Shown: one piece after another, positions 23,464-36,208 of the stretch
How the letters are laid out: each line of letters begins with the position of its first letter
Numbering within the stretch: the first letter of the stretch is position 1
Assembly (NCBI GenBank): GCA_019722365.1
Contig: JADFUC010000278.1
Coordinates: 744,001-808,000, forward strand
Source: Lithospermum erythrorhizon
Lineage: Eukaryota > Streptophyta > Magnoliopsida > Boraginales > Boraginaceae
Direction: 5' to 3'
Length of the DNA: 64,000 nucleotides
Position numbers and translations under genes: made by a program
The notes under the pieces: generated by a model
What the model saw: the letters and a program-made list of their open reading frames with translations, nothing else
What the model was told of the DNA's origin: nothing
Databases searched by the model: none

Positions 23464-24095
23464 ATAAGGTAGTGACTTCAAAAGATAAAGGGGTGTATCA
23501 TTTGTAGATCCTGTTTTGAGGATGGAGATTATTCACTAATCAACTTAATTTAAATAGCTTCTTTATTCATCTAATCAACTTGATCATGTTAAAGAAATGA
23601 AATAACTAAAAATCATAGGTCAATCAAAAAACGTTTACATGTTAACAACTTAATTTACTAATTTTACCGATTCAACAAAGGAGTTAGTTCACAAATTTTC
23701 TCTACCGAACACCAAAATTTAAATTGATTATTTTTCACCCAATCAATCTAAACATGTTAAAAGAATTGAATGCCAAAAAGATGAGGTAAAACGAATATCA
23801 TTTGCATAGATAACTACTCGGTTTACTAACTTTTCCAATTCGACAAAAGGTTAGTTTCACGACTTTTTCCAAGTATCAAAAATTAAATTGCTTCTTTTTT
23901 TTTCATTATCAACTAGAACATATTAAAAGAAATGTAACGCCAAAAAAAAACTAAACAAGCCTCCTTTCTTTCCTTACCAAAAATAGTAGGCAAAATTTAA
24001 CTTTGACCTAATGGACCCATCAGGATTCAAAAGAAATATTACGATGGACAACAAAGTCAAAGATAAATGTTCCACAGAACTGAGCAACTTCATTG
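23464..24095. other. spacer after the broken dioxygenase
   Basis: 632 bp of AT-rich DNA where the dioxygenase 3' half would be expected. I find no trace of the missing motifs. It contains loosely repeated blocks at about 23570-23960, such as TCAACTTGATCATGTTAAAG and a diverged CAATCTAAACATGTTAAAAG about 190 bp on, then TCAACTAGAACATATTAAAAG. This is a diverged tandem repeat. The right end should be the 3' UTR of eIF2B gamma. Confidence 0.5.
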
Positions 24096-27000
24096 CTAAT
24101 ATTTTTTGGCCAAGGACTCCCCCTTGTACTCACTTCCAGAAGTGATCACATAACCTGCTCCAACCTGAACAAAAAACCCTGCAAATATTAGTATGATACA
24201 CTTCCCACTTGTTGTTTAAGAGTGCTGCAAAATCACCCGTGGATTGCAAATTTCACATTGCCTTGTGCGGTTATTATGTTATAACGCTTGGGGGGGAAAG
24301 AGGTTCAAAGTAAAGCATTAACCAAGACGAGGCATAATTTTTTGTTATTGTTTTTTTTACGGGTGCACCTGGCAGTCCTTCAATACAGCACGTTCTTGTA
24401 GCTGTACGTTATTGCAGACGATGGAGCCTTGAATGGAGCATCCATCTCCGATTGTAACATGATCCATAACAACTGAATTGGCAATCTGCAATGTCATGAT
24501 CCTGAGGTCAGTCTATGAAAACTTGAATGAAACAAGCCAACAATGAATAAGTTCCAATTATTATTACGGAGTAATTTTTTTCCCTTTTGGCCATGCTAGA
24601 TATTAACACTATACAGTTTTCCAAACACCTATAGAGTTGACAGGTTTAGCTACTGCAACATGAAACAACCTCATCGTACCTTTACATTTGAACCTATACG
24701 GCAGTGACGACCAATAACAGACTTCTTCACACTGCATTTGTCACCCATTTCCAAGCCTTCCCCTACCATACATTGTGGTCCAACCTACATCAACCCAGAG
24801 TTGGTCAGATTTCTATGAAAATTTGCGGAAGGCACACGATGAAGTATGCATGTACCGAGTGACTTCAAGTGACTAAGACCATAAGCAATGATTTAGTAAT
24901 TCATAACTTACAGTAGTCTTAGATCCAAGCACAGCTGTAGGATGTATAATGTTATTCTGAGCAGAGAAATCATAACCTGACAGATGATTTGCATCCCCTA
25001 TCACCTGAGTTTAACAATGAAGAATAAAAAAAGGTTGGCATGTGCTATATTACATATAAAGGATGAAAAAAAAAAATTCCGTTCATTGCAGTCACTTACA
25101 TCCCGATTTATGTCACTGAAGGCTTGAATAGAATTTAGACGAGCACAGTAGTTACTCTTGCTGGCGATGTATACACAACATTTATGTGTTTTCCTTGAAA
25201 AAGGAGCACAACCATTGGGCCCAAGTCCATATTGTTCATGGAAGCTTTGTGTACATGCATTAGCTAGAAGCTGAGATAACATGACATTACTGGAATCAGA
25301 ACCGTCTTTATCATTCCCATTTTCTTCTGTATGCACTCCATTTGTTGGCAGTTCTGATCTCTGGAAGATTTGGAGTGAGGCGAAGTGAAAATTTTAGGCC
25401 AAGAATGGCATATTAAAGTAAATAATATGTTACAAGAGACCAACCAGCTGGCTTTTAACAAGATAAGGCAGGACATCACTCTTCAAGCTTTGAAAGGTTT
25501 CCTTTTGTCTTAGAACCTCTTGCAGTATAGACCTATTATAAAATTAAGACTTTGAGACAAAAAAACAACGTTCTGAAAATTCGACTCAGAATATAAGCGT
25601 CTAATTCAAACCTCTTGAATGCATACATATGAGCATCCATCAAATCAGCACGAATTTCCATCTGCAACAAGTTGAATTCCGCACTGAGATGCCAATTATG
25701 GGATATAAATATATATTCCTCTAAATCTCCTTTGCCATCCACTAATAAATATTATCATATACTCATAGGAAACAGGGGAAAGAGAAGTCCTTAATCAAAG
25801 AAAAGAACTATGCCTTCGGAATGAACAAAAAGGTAGAAAACTTGTTAGTTCATATAATTATATAGATGTCACTTGCTAGCACATTTAGCAGCCACATATC
25901 GGAGGAGATGAGTTATTTATATACTCTCCACAGAAATCCATCATGCTCACTTGACAGATCTGTAGTAAGACATCGGGATTGTGGTTCCTGAAGTAGACTG
26001 CAAATTTGTTCAAATCCTATATAGTAATACTACTGAAACTATGAGGATTTCTACAATCTGAAGCTGGCAACAACCTTTAGATGCAAGTATCGGATTGGGT
26101 ATAAATTTCTCAAGGAGTATAGAATAAGACTTATATCTGAACATCAGTATCTATTTGCACATATTTTAAACTATTGCATCTCCTTGAAATATTTAGGGCA
26201 AAAATGAGGAATTAGCTTGATACATCATCTGAAACCAAACCCGTCTCCCCCAGATTATCTAATGACTCCATTAATGCAGGGTGAAAAGGGAAAATACCAT
26301 TGCACAGTAATGAACGAGGAAAAAATAAAGAGAACTAGAATAGTATTATTATGCTATTTAATATGGAAGAATGAAATGGAATGTTGGCATGGTAGAATGC
26401 AGAAAACCAAAAACATGAAAATATACAAACGAATTGATAAAATTTTAATGGTTCCCCTAAGATGCAGAAACACTACCTCCCCAACTGTCCGAAGGATGTT
26501 CTTCGAAACTCTTATATCTTTGTCAAGTTCCGCTCCTTCACATATTTAAACAAGATTCTTAAACTGAGCACTAAATTAATAGCCAGCATATGTAGATATG
26601 GACATGCTTCAATAATTCAGGCACAAGAATGACCTTACCTGATGCTATGTGTACAAGAAAACGGTTTGTGGGGTCTAATCCGATGATATTATAGAGTGCT
26701 GGTTTCTTGGCTTTGTCTTTTCCACCAGAGGCACCTGAATCTGATGGTCCACTGACAGGAGACGAACAAAGCATGGCAGTAACAACTGCATCGTGCCTCC
26801 TATGAGCAGCTCCTATTCTTCCAAGAGGAACATCACAAACAAGATCACCACTCACAACCTGGAAAATTAGAAAATCTTGAATGCAATAGTTCAAAGAAGC
26901 TTAAAACCTTAACAAGTACTGGAAAGGAAAGTTACCAATATATCACTTGCAGTTAGATGGTGATCTATGGCCCTAAGAGCACCAGCAGTCCCTACATCTT

Positions 27001-28399
27001 CAGGAACTGCCGCCACCTGCAGAGATCGATTGGCTAAGAAAAGCTTCATGTAGCAGAAAGAGCATTCTTCTTTGTTCAGTATAAGCCATATGGATCACCA
27101 AGTTACATGTTGAAGCATAACTATATCAAGATTCCAAAAGTATAGAACAAACTCCTCTATCTACTACCTAGAAGTGTGTTCAAGACTGCCATAAAATAAG
27201 TGAATGCACATTTAACTCCAACTTCGAGTGTCCAAATAAATCCAATTTGTCCTTAACAAGCTTTTGTTATAATCAAAGATTTATCCAACTTCTTCAAATG
27301 AAAGCATCACAAACTAGTGCATCCCAGAAATATATATCATGCGCTGGATAAAGAAACGATCACACTAAACTCAAACTACTTAGTTTTATGTTATAACTAA
27401 TTGTATGTTAATCCACACTCAATATTCCCCATTCATCAACTTTATCATTGGATTACATCTAGAGAAAGTTCAAAGAAAAATCAAATTGGCCATAAAAGTG
27501 TTCAAGCACAACATATATGAACAACAACACTGTTTCATAATAAATGCTCAATATTACTCTCCTTGAAGAAGATATAACAATCAGAATAAAACTATATAAC
27601 CTCGACATGAAGGCGATCAACATAGGCACTTGAAATCCAACCGCCCACAGAAAGTGCAGCGCTTTCTCCTTCAACTACCTAAAGATACATTACAAGAACA
27701 AATACAAAATACTATCACTAAAACCCAACAAACATAAATAAAGATCATAACTCTATTTCACATACCAGAAAAAAAAAACGAAAAACAAGAGAATTTAGGG
27801 CATACAACTATAAGGTCCTTAAGATTATACTGCTCCAAAAGTTCCAAAACATAAGAAAGAACTGGTCGATTCGCCACTGGAAGTAAAGCTTTCGGAATAT
27901 CCTGAAATTTGAACAATATAATTAACCATTAATACTACATCCATCCCAAAAAGATTGTCCAATTTGATTTAACAATGGTCAAGATTAACAAACTTTGCAA
28001 CACTAATTAACACGCATAACTTTGATTCGAATCAAAATTATCATATTAAAAGTAAAGCTCATTAAAAATACTGTCTTTTGATATATTTTTCTCCCAATAT
28101 TATACAACATATGAAAAAATACTTGACTCCATCCAAAAAGCTTCTCCAATTTGATTTCCAATTATTACAGTTTGTACCCTTAATTGATACTGAAGTAAAG
28201 TTGATTAAAAATACTATGTTTAGATATATTTTTCTCCAAATACTATAAAACATATATAAAAATACTTAATAAGTGGACCTATGAAGATTCAAAAGTGGAC
28301 AATCTTTTTGGGAAATGTGGGAAAAAATTGGACCTTGGAAACTAGAGGGGCAAGGTTCTTCTCAAAGCCACCAGCTAATACTACTACTTGAAAATCCAT
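24096..28399 (-). CDS. eIF2B3: translation initiation factor eIF2B subunit gamma
   Basis: Thirteen exons: 28334-28399, 27806-27901, 27601-27678, 26936-27016, 26639-26858, 26477-26535, 25612-25661, 25445-25532, 25100-25360, 24912-25004, 24680-24784, 24369-24485 and 24096-24164. Together they make 1383 nt, 460 aa. The N-terminal nucleotidyltransferase-like domain is clear (MDFQVVVLAGGF, PKALLPVANRPVLSYVLE, VSGDLVCDVPLGRIGAAHR). The C-terminal half has hexapeptide-repeat left-handed beta-helix sequence (IIHPTAVLGSKTTVGPQCMV, VKKSVIGRHCRIGSNVKI). eIF2B is the cytosolic guanine-nucleotide exchange factor for eIF2, and the gamma and epsilon subunits form its catalytic subcomplex. Length matches plant orthologues. 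Intron 1 is almost wholly a MITE. From memory the Arabidopsis orthologue At5g19485 is next to the permease gene, as here. Confidence 0.93.
27935..28320. mobile_element. Stowaway-like MITE with dimeric interior, filling eIF2B gamma intron 1
   Basis: After a TA, the left end reads CTACATCCATCCC then AAAAAGATTGTCC. The right end is the inverse GGACAATCTTTTTGGG followed by a diverged terminus. These are Stowaway-type termini. A second terminus-like CTCCATCCAAAAAG begins at about 28130. The two halves share blocks such as ATTAAAAATACT, GATATATTTTTCTCC and AAAAATACTT, so the interior is a head-to-tail dimer. It takes up about 386 of the 432 nt of intron 1. Confidence 0.7.
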
Positions 28400-30177
28400 T
28401 CAACAATTTGCCCTTTTTTTATTTTCTTCCAAAAGGAATGTGAATATGAATATATTTTGGTGGGGTTTAGCCCAACCAGACACAAACTGTTGTAGTTCGA
28501 CTTTCTTGAGGTTTCGTGTCTCGTTTACCAACTTATCTCTTGATTTTATAAAAAAAAGTGCGATACAAACAGTTGTTCAAATTTATCAAAATGACTATTT
28601 TGCCCCTATTCAAAGTTCCTCAAACACTATACTTACAAATAATGCATGGGTATAGTATAGTAGCGATTAACATTGCATGCTTCTGCATACTCGCTACGTC
28701 TTAGTATTTAATTGGTTAGTTTAAATTAGAAGTTATTTTATTTTTAAAAAAGCGTATCGTGTTCCATTTTTATTGGTGTTAATGCTTGGTGGAGCGAGGG
28801 ATCGGTATGAGATTAAGGGTTCAAATTCGTTATATTGGGTTAGGAGATATTATAATCTTAACTATTGAGGAAAAAATTGATTACTTAAGTATCCATTCCT
28901 TAGTATTGTAATTAACCAGAGAACTACAATACTAATGGTTATCATACAACCTCCGTATGAGAGAGGTCTTTGGAGTTCGATTATGAGGGTCTTATAAAAG
29001 CGTTACTCCCTCTGAAAAAAGAAAAAATTCTTAGTATTGTAGCTTATGCATCCAAAAGATAAGGATTAAATTTAGTGGAGGGGTTGGGAGATATACTATC
29101 GAAAAATAGATCCATAATTGGTATTTAATTTCTTAGTATTGTAGCTTATGCATATCAAAAATATTATATAATTTGACATTCAACGGTCAAAATTAATAAA
29201 AGTTACGAGTACAACTAAGTGGAGATATGGACCGATTGATATTGAAAAATCAATGGATGAGATGTGGTTGACTTTTATTAACAGATATAATTTTGATTTG
29301 AACCATATCATTATGATAATAAAATATATTGAAGATACTATCATTTGATCTATTATTTACCAAATAATATGTAATATATACATGTGTATATATTTATGCA
29401 CAAAATTTACAATTAAACAAGGGATAATATAATGTTACTTCAATATAATATCATGTTACTTCAATATTTGGCTTTTAATGCTAAGTAATTCCATAATTAA
29501 TATAATACGAGTAATTGATTAAGTGATTTTAACTTTTGTATTTGTCCAGGTAGTTGTAGTTATCATGATTATATACTTTAAACTTCTAATTAGTTTCTAT
29601 CTATTAATTTTTTTAATTGCTCTTATTGTATGAAATTATTTTTTCTAGAATTTGGATATACAACAAATCGTCACCTTTAGAATATAATAAAATGATTTCC
29701 TTCATATTGTCAACACTATCTTACCCTCATTGTTTACAATAAAGTGGCATGTTCTGGTGCTGCATGAAAGATATATACTTCATCATACTTCTTTCATGCA
29801 ACACAAGAACACCAGTTAATGTCAACCCATGTAGAGGGGCAGCGCCGCGCCATGGCACCACCATAAATAGAAAGCCGTGAATATAGGACATCGAAAGGGT
29901 AGAATAGACATTCTCAGACAGAACGACGACATGCCCTCATCCCCTTTATCAAGTAGTTTAGTGAATAAGAGTCTCCCAACTAGTGTTTAATTGCTGAAGT
30001 TAACAGGGTTTAACAAACTTAGACAGAGAGCTCAACCACAATGAAACAATAAACTTCACATACAACATACTAGACAGCAACTATTCCTGACATCATCTGA
30101 ACTAATTGGCGAGAGGAAGGAGGAATAAGCGACATGTTTACTTACACGAGTCAGGCCAAAAGTAACTGAACCAAATG
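28400..30177. other. intergenic region upstream of eIF2B gamma
   Basis: It holds the eIF2B gamma promoter at its left end and the 3' UTR of the Tudor gene at its right end. Between them is a cluster of SINE-like pieces at about 28.78-29.15 kb and, at about 29.17-29.40 kb, AT-rich sequence that loosely resembles the MITE in eIF2B gamma intron 1. I see no gene. Confidence 0.5.
28911..29026 (+). mobile_element. SINE-like insertion with near-identical flanks
   Basis: The flanks ATTCCTTAGTATTGTA (28895-28910) and ATTCTTAGTATTGTA (29027-29041) differ by one base and look like a target-site duplication. The insert has a B-box-like GGAGTTCGATTAT and ends GAAAAAAGAAAAA. The same TTCTTAGTATTGTAGC string recurs at about 29130, and an upstream segment with AGGGTTCAAATTCG (about 28828) may be another diverged head, so the history is complex. 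An 11-bp inverted repeat, TTAGTATTGTA/TACAATACTAA, spans the left junction. Confidence 0.45.
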
Positions 30178-33100
30178 CTAGTAGTGGAGAACCACATCTT
30201 TCTTCCTATGGTCTGGCATCAACATGAACATCTGCCTCCATACAGCATCATTATGCAACACTTTCGCAAATTTGGCATATTTTGATCCATCAATGCCCTT
30301 CAGTTTGTTAAGCGCAACCACACAGTTATCCAACAGCATACGCTCTTCACCTGACAATGCATGTTCATTGTTCGAGTTTAAAACAGAAGCAGCAAGGCCG
30401 TTACCCTGTGACTTTTCAGGTATGGCATGATCTGTCTTTTTTTGAGCTGGAGTATCTCCCATATGTTGAGATGTTTCCTTAATAGAATGCTTCACTTTTG
30501 CTGAGTCCATATCAGAACTCTGTTTCTTCTCATGCAGGCTGGCGGTTTGAGGGCTAGAACTTTGTTCAACTGCTGCTTGTACAGGGTCACTGACAACATA
30601 CAATAATGAAGTGAAAGGCAATAATTGAATATATTGTAACAGCAGCATGCACATGATGAAGCTCATAAGGTCTTCGTCCATTCAAATTATTTTACATACT
30701 CCAATGCATTTGAGTAACTAGTTCTCATTGTGTTTGTACTTCGAGAATCGAGACTAACAAGGAAATGAGGTACTCTGTGAATTCTAGAATCTGTCATGGG
30801 CCATCTGCCACAATTAGAAGTAGAACTAGGTTGCATGTCTTCATATGTGTCACTACTCACTAGCATCAATGGAAAGGTAACTCACCACCCCAGAAAATCT
30901 GTATGCAACTGCTAAATTATCAAGAGAAGCTTTAAAACAGCTCAATCTATAATTGTGTGAGTGTTGCTCAGACGCATTTTTGGATTGTTTAGCACATATA
31001 TACACCACAAGGAGAGGTTTGTTTTTCGGAATGCTATTAACTGTAATGCAGGCCTTAGTGGAAGCTGGAATGAATTATCGAGCTATATTCAACGGAATTC
31101 ACTCTTGCAGATAACCTTACATGCATAAATCCATGTTCAGACTTCTTACTCAAAATAAAAATAAAAAAATGGAGCAACTACTTCAACTGAGGACGTAAGC
31201 ATGCATCAATGCATCCAAACAGCAACATCAGATCAAATCCAAAAATCAGTCTCAAATGGTTATCAATCTAGCATGTCTGATTAATAACAGTGTAGAAGAG
31301 AGACAAGAAATTGTAATCTGGGCCAGCATACCTCTTCTCCAGTGGTTCACGCACTGCAAGTTTCCATTTCTGGCGTTTGAGATTGAGTGTCTCTTGATCT
31401 CCATCCACATAGGCAACCTGGTTTTACAGACTCTAACATCAGTATATTAAATTAAGAACTAAATCATAATGGATAGACCAACTCAATCGAGTTTACCTTA
31501 TGTTTTCTACTGACAGGATCATAAGAATCAATGACAGCGGGATAGAAACTGAGATGTAGATGACAAGGAAAGAGAGTGTTAGCCAAAAAGTAATTTAGGA
31601 AATATAACAAGGTAGCTCCTTCTAGCTAGCTATACAACATAATACCGATCCATCTATAGTAGTAAGAACTATAGAACAAAGCTTCAGTACCAAATATTTA
31701 ATGGACTTTCCTACTGAACACGATTTACTTTCCTAAATAAAATGTGTTGTCACAGACTAACAATCTTCAAAACCTAGAAGACTACTACATCCAACCCTCA
31801 CAGTGACCAGCCACAGGCTCAAACTATAAGGGTCAAGGCCTGCTGCTGTTCTTGGTATTTCTCCAATGAACAATCGTGACTCTTTGTTGAGCACTTCAAT
31901 TAGACACAAGAAACAGTGAAGCAGTACCTGGAAAGGCAAAAAACCTACAACTTCAATCCATATAAACAGGTTTTTTAACCAGAATTATTGACAAGATCAG
32001 AGCCTACTCAGTTGTCAACAGTGTATGCTATTGCCCAATGGTGCACTCAACACATCATAGCCCATTCAGAGTGCATAGAGCACCAGATCCAAAACAGCGA
32101 ACAATAACCATAGCACGAAATAGCATGAACATGCATGGTGGTTATGAGTCAAAAGAGATTAAAAAAAAATTAAGATTAATTTGTTAGATTGGTGATGAAT
32201 CAGAAGATTTAAATTAGTTTATTCTCCATACAATGACATGAGATGTTATTTTACAAGTATTTAAAAATGCCGTAATATGATGGTTAGTGGACCTCTTTAT
32301 GCTTATGTGATACTGTGACAATTTTAATGGGTGAAAATATTCTACTAGGAGCGGAAAAAAGAGTATGTGTTTAATGGATATAAACTAATATGGCATATTT
32401 CCCATTCACTTAAATATAAGTCGTTTAGTGAGTATTTAACCAGAGTTTAAGGCCTCACTTGCGATCTTGTGGCCACCAAACTTCAATCTTTGAACCAACA
32501 AGGTTTTCATTATTTAGTTCCTGTCAAAAGTGGGGATAAATTCAGCATATGGAAACAACTTGAGATTCAGTATTACATGCATAGTTGACACAAGGAATAA
32601 CTAATAAACTGAACATATGATGTAAATTAATACATAAATGCAACCTCTCGTCTGTATAAAATAGCTTAACATTGATCAGTTATGATTAACACATATTTAT
32701 TGCTAGGCACACTAATTGAAAATCCAGCAATAGGCAATGCTTCACTGGATCTTTAACAATTGGAAATAACTTAATTAGTCTTATAAATAATTGTACAAAC
32801 ACATTACATGTATACATATCCTTAAATAGCTTGTTGAAACAGCTCATAGATGGGCGAAGTTAAACAGTTATAGACTACTAAAAGAAAAAGAAACCATAAT
32901 AGCCAATACAGACAACAGGCTCTACAACAATGGGAAGGTATAAGTGTAGCGGCTACATGTCTGCAACCAAGCTCAACAACATGGAAGAGATATTAGTTTC
33001 TGTGGAAAAGCATTGGACTAAGTCACTACAGAAGTATCTTGAAGTCTTGAAAACACAAAGGCTATAAAGACTATATGATCCTTGTGTGCAGAGAAATGGG

Positions 33101-33224
33101 ACTATAGAACTCTTACTGTCTCTTTGCCGGAATTTCCTGATTTCGTGGTACTCATTGAATTTGGACTTTTTTCACTGTTCCCGTTGATTCTGTCTGACCT
33201 CTTTGAGCGTAAAGAAGCTACCAT
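30178..33224 (-). CDS. small Tudor-domain protein related to plant PDS5-like Tudor proteins
   Basis: Six exons: 33117-33224, 32459-32520, 31497-31548, 31332-31417, 30700-30852 and 30178-30589. Together they make 873 nt, 290 aa. The start is the ATG at 33224, which opens MVASLRSKRSDR. A Tudor domain at about 44-93 reads GSKIEVWWPQDRNFYPAVID, SYDPVSRKHKVAYVDGD, then ETLNLKRQKW. This is close to the Tudor domain of plant PDS5C-type cohesin-associated proteins but here without any HEAT-repeat region. The middle (95-210) is Ser/Thr/Lys-rich and probably disordered. The last 60 residues form a compact helical segment (MLLDNCVVALNKLKG, KYAKFAKVLHNDAVW) that I cannot name. A role in reading methylated histones or cohesion is inferred only from the Tudor match. 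A spliced 5' leader probably extends right of 33224. Confidence 0.75.
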
Positions 33225-36208
33225 CTTCTGCACATTACATATCAAACTTTCAGGATAACAGGTTCAGAAAAAACTAATCTGAAAATTGCATTCATGTTCT
33301 TAAATAAAAGTATTACACATCTGCCCTAGACAATGATAAGTACCACACGTTCCCTTCCCCACTGGCAAGAAAATACTCATTCGACAATTCAATCACAACG
33401 GAAAATCAAGACCGACTTTAACTATATTTGAGTACGAAAATGGTAACATTTGCCTTCATTAATAATCATAGTTGAGCTCTTAAAGTCTGTAAAACATGTC
33501 CAACAAACAATATGTTCAACTTGGTAACCATTCTTGCATAACCTACAGGTTTCAACGCAGTTTTCGTAAGCCAGAAACAACAATGAGCCCAAATATCCAA
33601 TTGCAACGTTCAGAATCACAATTGTAGTCACAAAACAAAATCCCTATTTGCTTTATACAACATCCATAACTAAAGGATTGTCAAATTTTATTTTCAATTA
33701 TAAAAAATAATAAACTTTACTGCCTTAATTAATACACACAACTACTCTGATTTTAATCAAGATTTTTTGCCTTTATAGTCAAGTACGTCGAAAATATCAA
33801 CTTTTATATATTCTTCACCAAAGAGTATACAATATATAGAGAATTATTGAACTTCAAATTCAAAAAATTCAACCATGAAAATTCAAAACTTTGTCAATTT
33901 TTTGTTATGAAGAGTGTAACATATTTACATGACCTAATTGGGTTCTAGTTTCTAACTTCATATCAAATAATAATCACTAGAAAGGGGTTCGTCACAAAAA
34001 ATCAAGAAACACAAAAAATTGTACTCATGCTGACAAAATCAAGAAACATAGGAGTACCTGTCTTAATGAAGAAATAACAAAACCAGCAAGAAATAATTAT
34101 ACTGGGTTTATCAAGAAAAGGCCAAAAGGGTACATATGAACATACAAGAAACATAGAATGTAAGTACCTTAGTTAATGAACAATTTAGAAATGCAGCAAG
34201 AAATAATTATATGGGGTTTTCAAGAAAAGGGCAAACATTTTGAAGCCTTACATGAACATACAGATTAACAGTTTCCGACTCCAAGAAACGAAGAGTTGTG
34301 CACACTGTGTATATAATTGAGACGAATTTATTATGGGTGATGTTGATTCATTCGTATATGAAATATTAATATAATTTCCAACTTGCTCTACCCGTTTTTA
34401 TCTACTTGTCATTCTGATGAACGTTTAATACATCATAAATAACATTGGTCGATATTAGTAAGTATTCCAATATTAATTTCTGCAATTTTTATGAGATTTA
34501 AAGACTTAGAAAATTCAAATGTGCATCCCATAACTACATCTCTTACATTTTATACATCTGGAAGTATTAAAACATTCTTAGGACATAATCTCCCAAAGAA
34601 CTTGCAGTAGCTAAACAATATGTTTGTATGTTACTATGACATTGATTTACTCGTGACAAATACTACTACAATTCAACTACTTAACTCATTCATCGACATT
34701 ATATTTTCCTTCTCAATGTATCTATTGTGGTCCTTTTTGCTTTTAATCCTGATTGGGTGAACTCTTCAAATGGATACGAAGATGATGCGAGTATGCGACA
34801 TACTTCGTGAAGAAGACGAAACTATTTATTACGAGCTTGATCCGCAAATCATGATTTTGATTGGTCCATCGATTTGAACATTTCTTACCCTCGGCCTTTT
34901 TCCCAAATCACGGAGTAAATCCAATAGCAACTATCAATGATGCAATGGAACTGCAGAAATCCAGAAAAGGGTGGTTCCTATAATTTATTGAAAAAATAGT
35001 AACAAACATATATTGGACAGCTGATAGAGGAAAAACACTGTTGTCTGAATCTTATTAACACAAGTTATGTACCTTATAGATAGAATGTGTCCCCCAGAAA
35101 GATAACTCCAATAGCTTTCGTGATAACAATGCCTAACGGGTGAAACATCGCTACAGAAAGAGGTCCTTTTCGTCAATTCGTGCACACACCAAGCAACTAT
35201 AGTGACTTGGAAAATATTTCCAAGGAAATCCTGCATTGAGGAGTATTTGACTATTAGCCAAACCCAAATCAGGTAATCATACCATGACTGTATCAATTTC
35301 ATTATTGGGTTATATATTGTTGACTATAACACTGAGTATATAACAGGAATTGATCTCTCTAGAGACGTAAGACTCCAGGAGTTGCAATTCATATATATAA
35401 CTGGAGAGACTGTTGCAGATCGAATGGCCTTTAGAATACCATTAAGAATAGCTCCACCGGACATCTTTTGAGAACAAATGCCTAATTATCACACACACAA
35501 AAACAAAAAACCAGTCAGTTCTGATTTTGTGTGAAGTTGGTTGAATTTTAGTAACAGTTACACCTCAATTATACATCCTGAAGCTGCAATGCAGTCAACA
35601 GAGAGGAGTGATCTCCAGTAGTCCGATGGTACAAGCAGTTGATTGCATGCAAACCTGAGTTTTGGAATCAGAATGGGATGATCTTAGAGAGGAGTCATTC
35701 AATGATCTTTCAAAATAACATGCAACATATCCAGTAGTTGGGCGAGCTTTAGGGACTATAATTGAAAATGTCTTATGTCATTTCTAGCATCACTAGGAGT
35801 TCCAATTTCCAAGGATTAGATGAGAAGCTGAAGACTCACCCTAGCTGTTTTAAACCTCGACTATCCATTTATGGAATATGAACATATGCCGATAAGACTT
35901 CTATTCAGAAATGTAGAATGATTGCTGGTATGCTAAAACTAGTTACATGGATCTTTCAGTCCTCTTTAAGAGTGACAGGGTACCTCAAAATGACGGCTAC
36001 TAAGGAGATGAAACCTGGAATCAGATTGAGAATTGCAGCCGAATGTGATGCAGAACAGCAGAAGCATATTGAATATCAGCATACCCTCATACTTGCTGAC
36101 TTGCACTAAGAAACTAAAAGTACAATAGTATCAAACTTGTTTCCACCCTTCTTTCTTAGTCCGCTCAAAATGGATAGTACAATCGTTAGTACCCATTTTA
36201 TGTCATCC
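33225..36208. other. region between the Tudor gene and the second PPR gene
   Basis: Part of this is likely the spliced 5' leader and promoter of the Tudor gene (to about 34.35 kb). A stretch at about 33660-33860 resembles the MITE in eIF2B gamma intron 1 (GGATTGTCAAATTTTATTT, a TATATTCTTCACCAAAG block), in degraded form. From 34.4 to 36.2 kb I see only AT-rich sequence and the probable 3' UTR of the PPR gene. The short frames here have no family features. Confidence 0.45.

Noticed and set aside
34985..35302. 105-codon minus-strand frame
   Set aside because: Rich in Cys, Trp and Tyr with no family features, and it lies in probable UTR or intergenic DNA.
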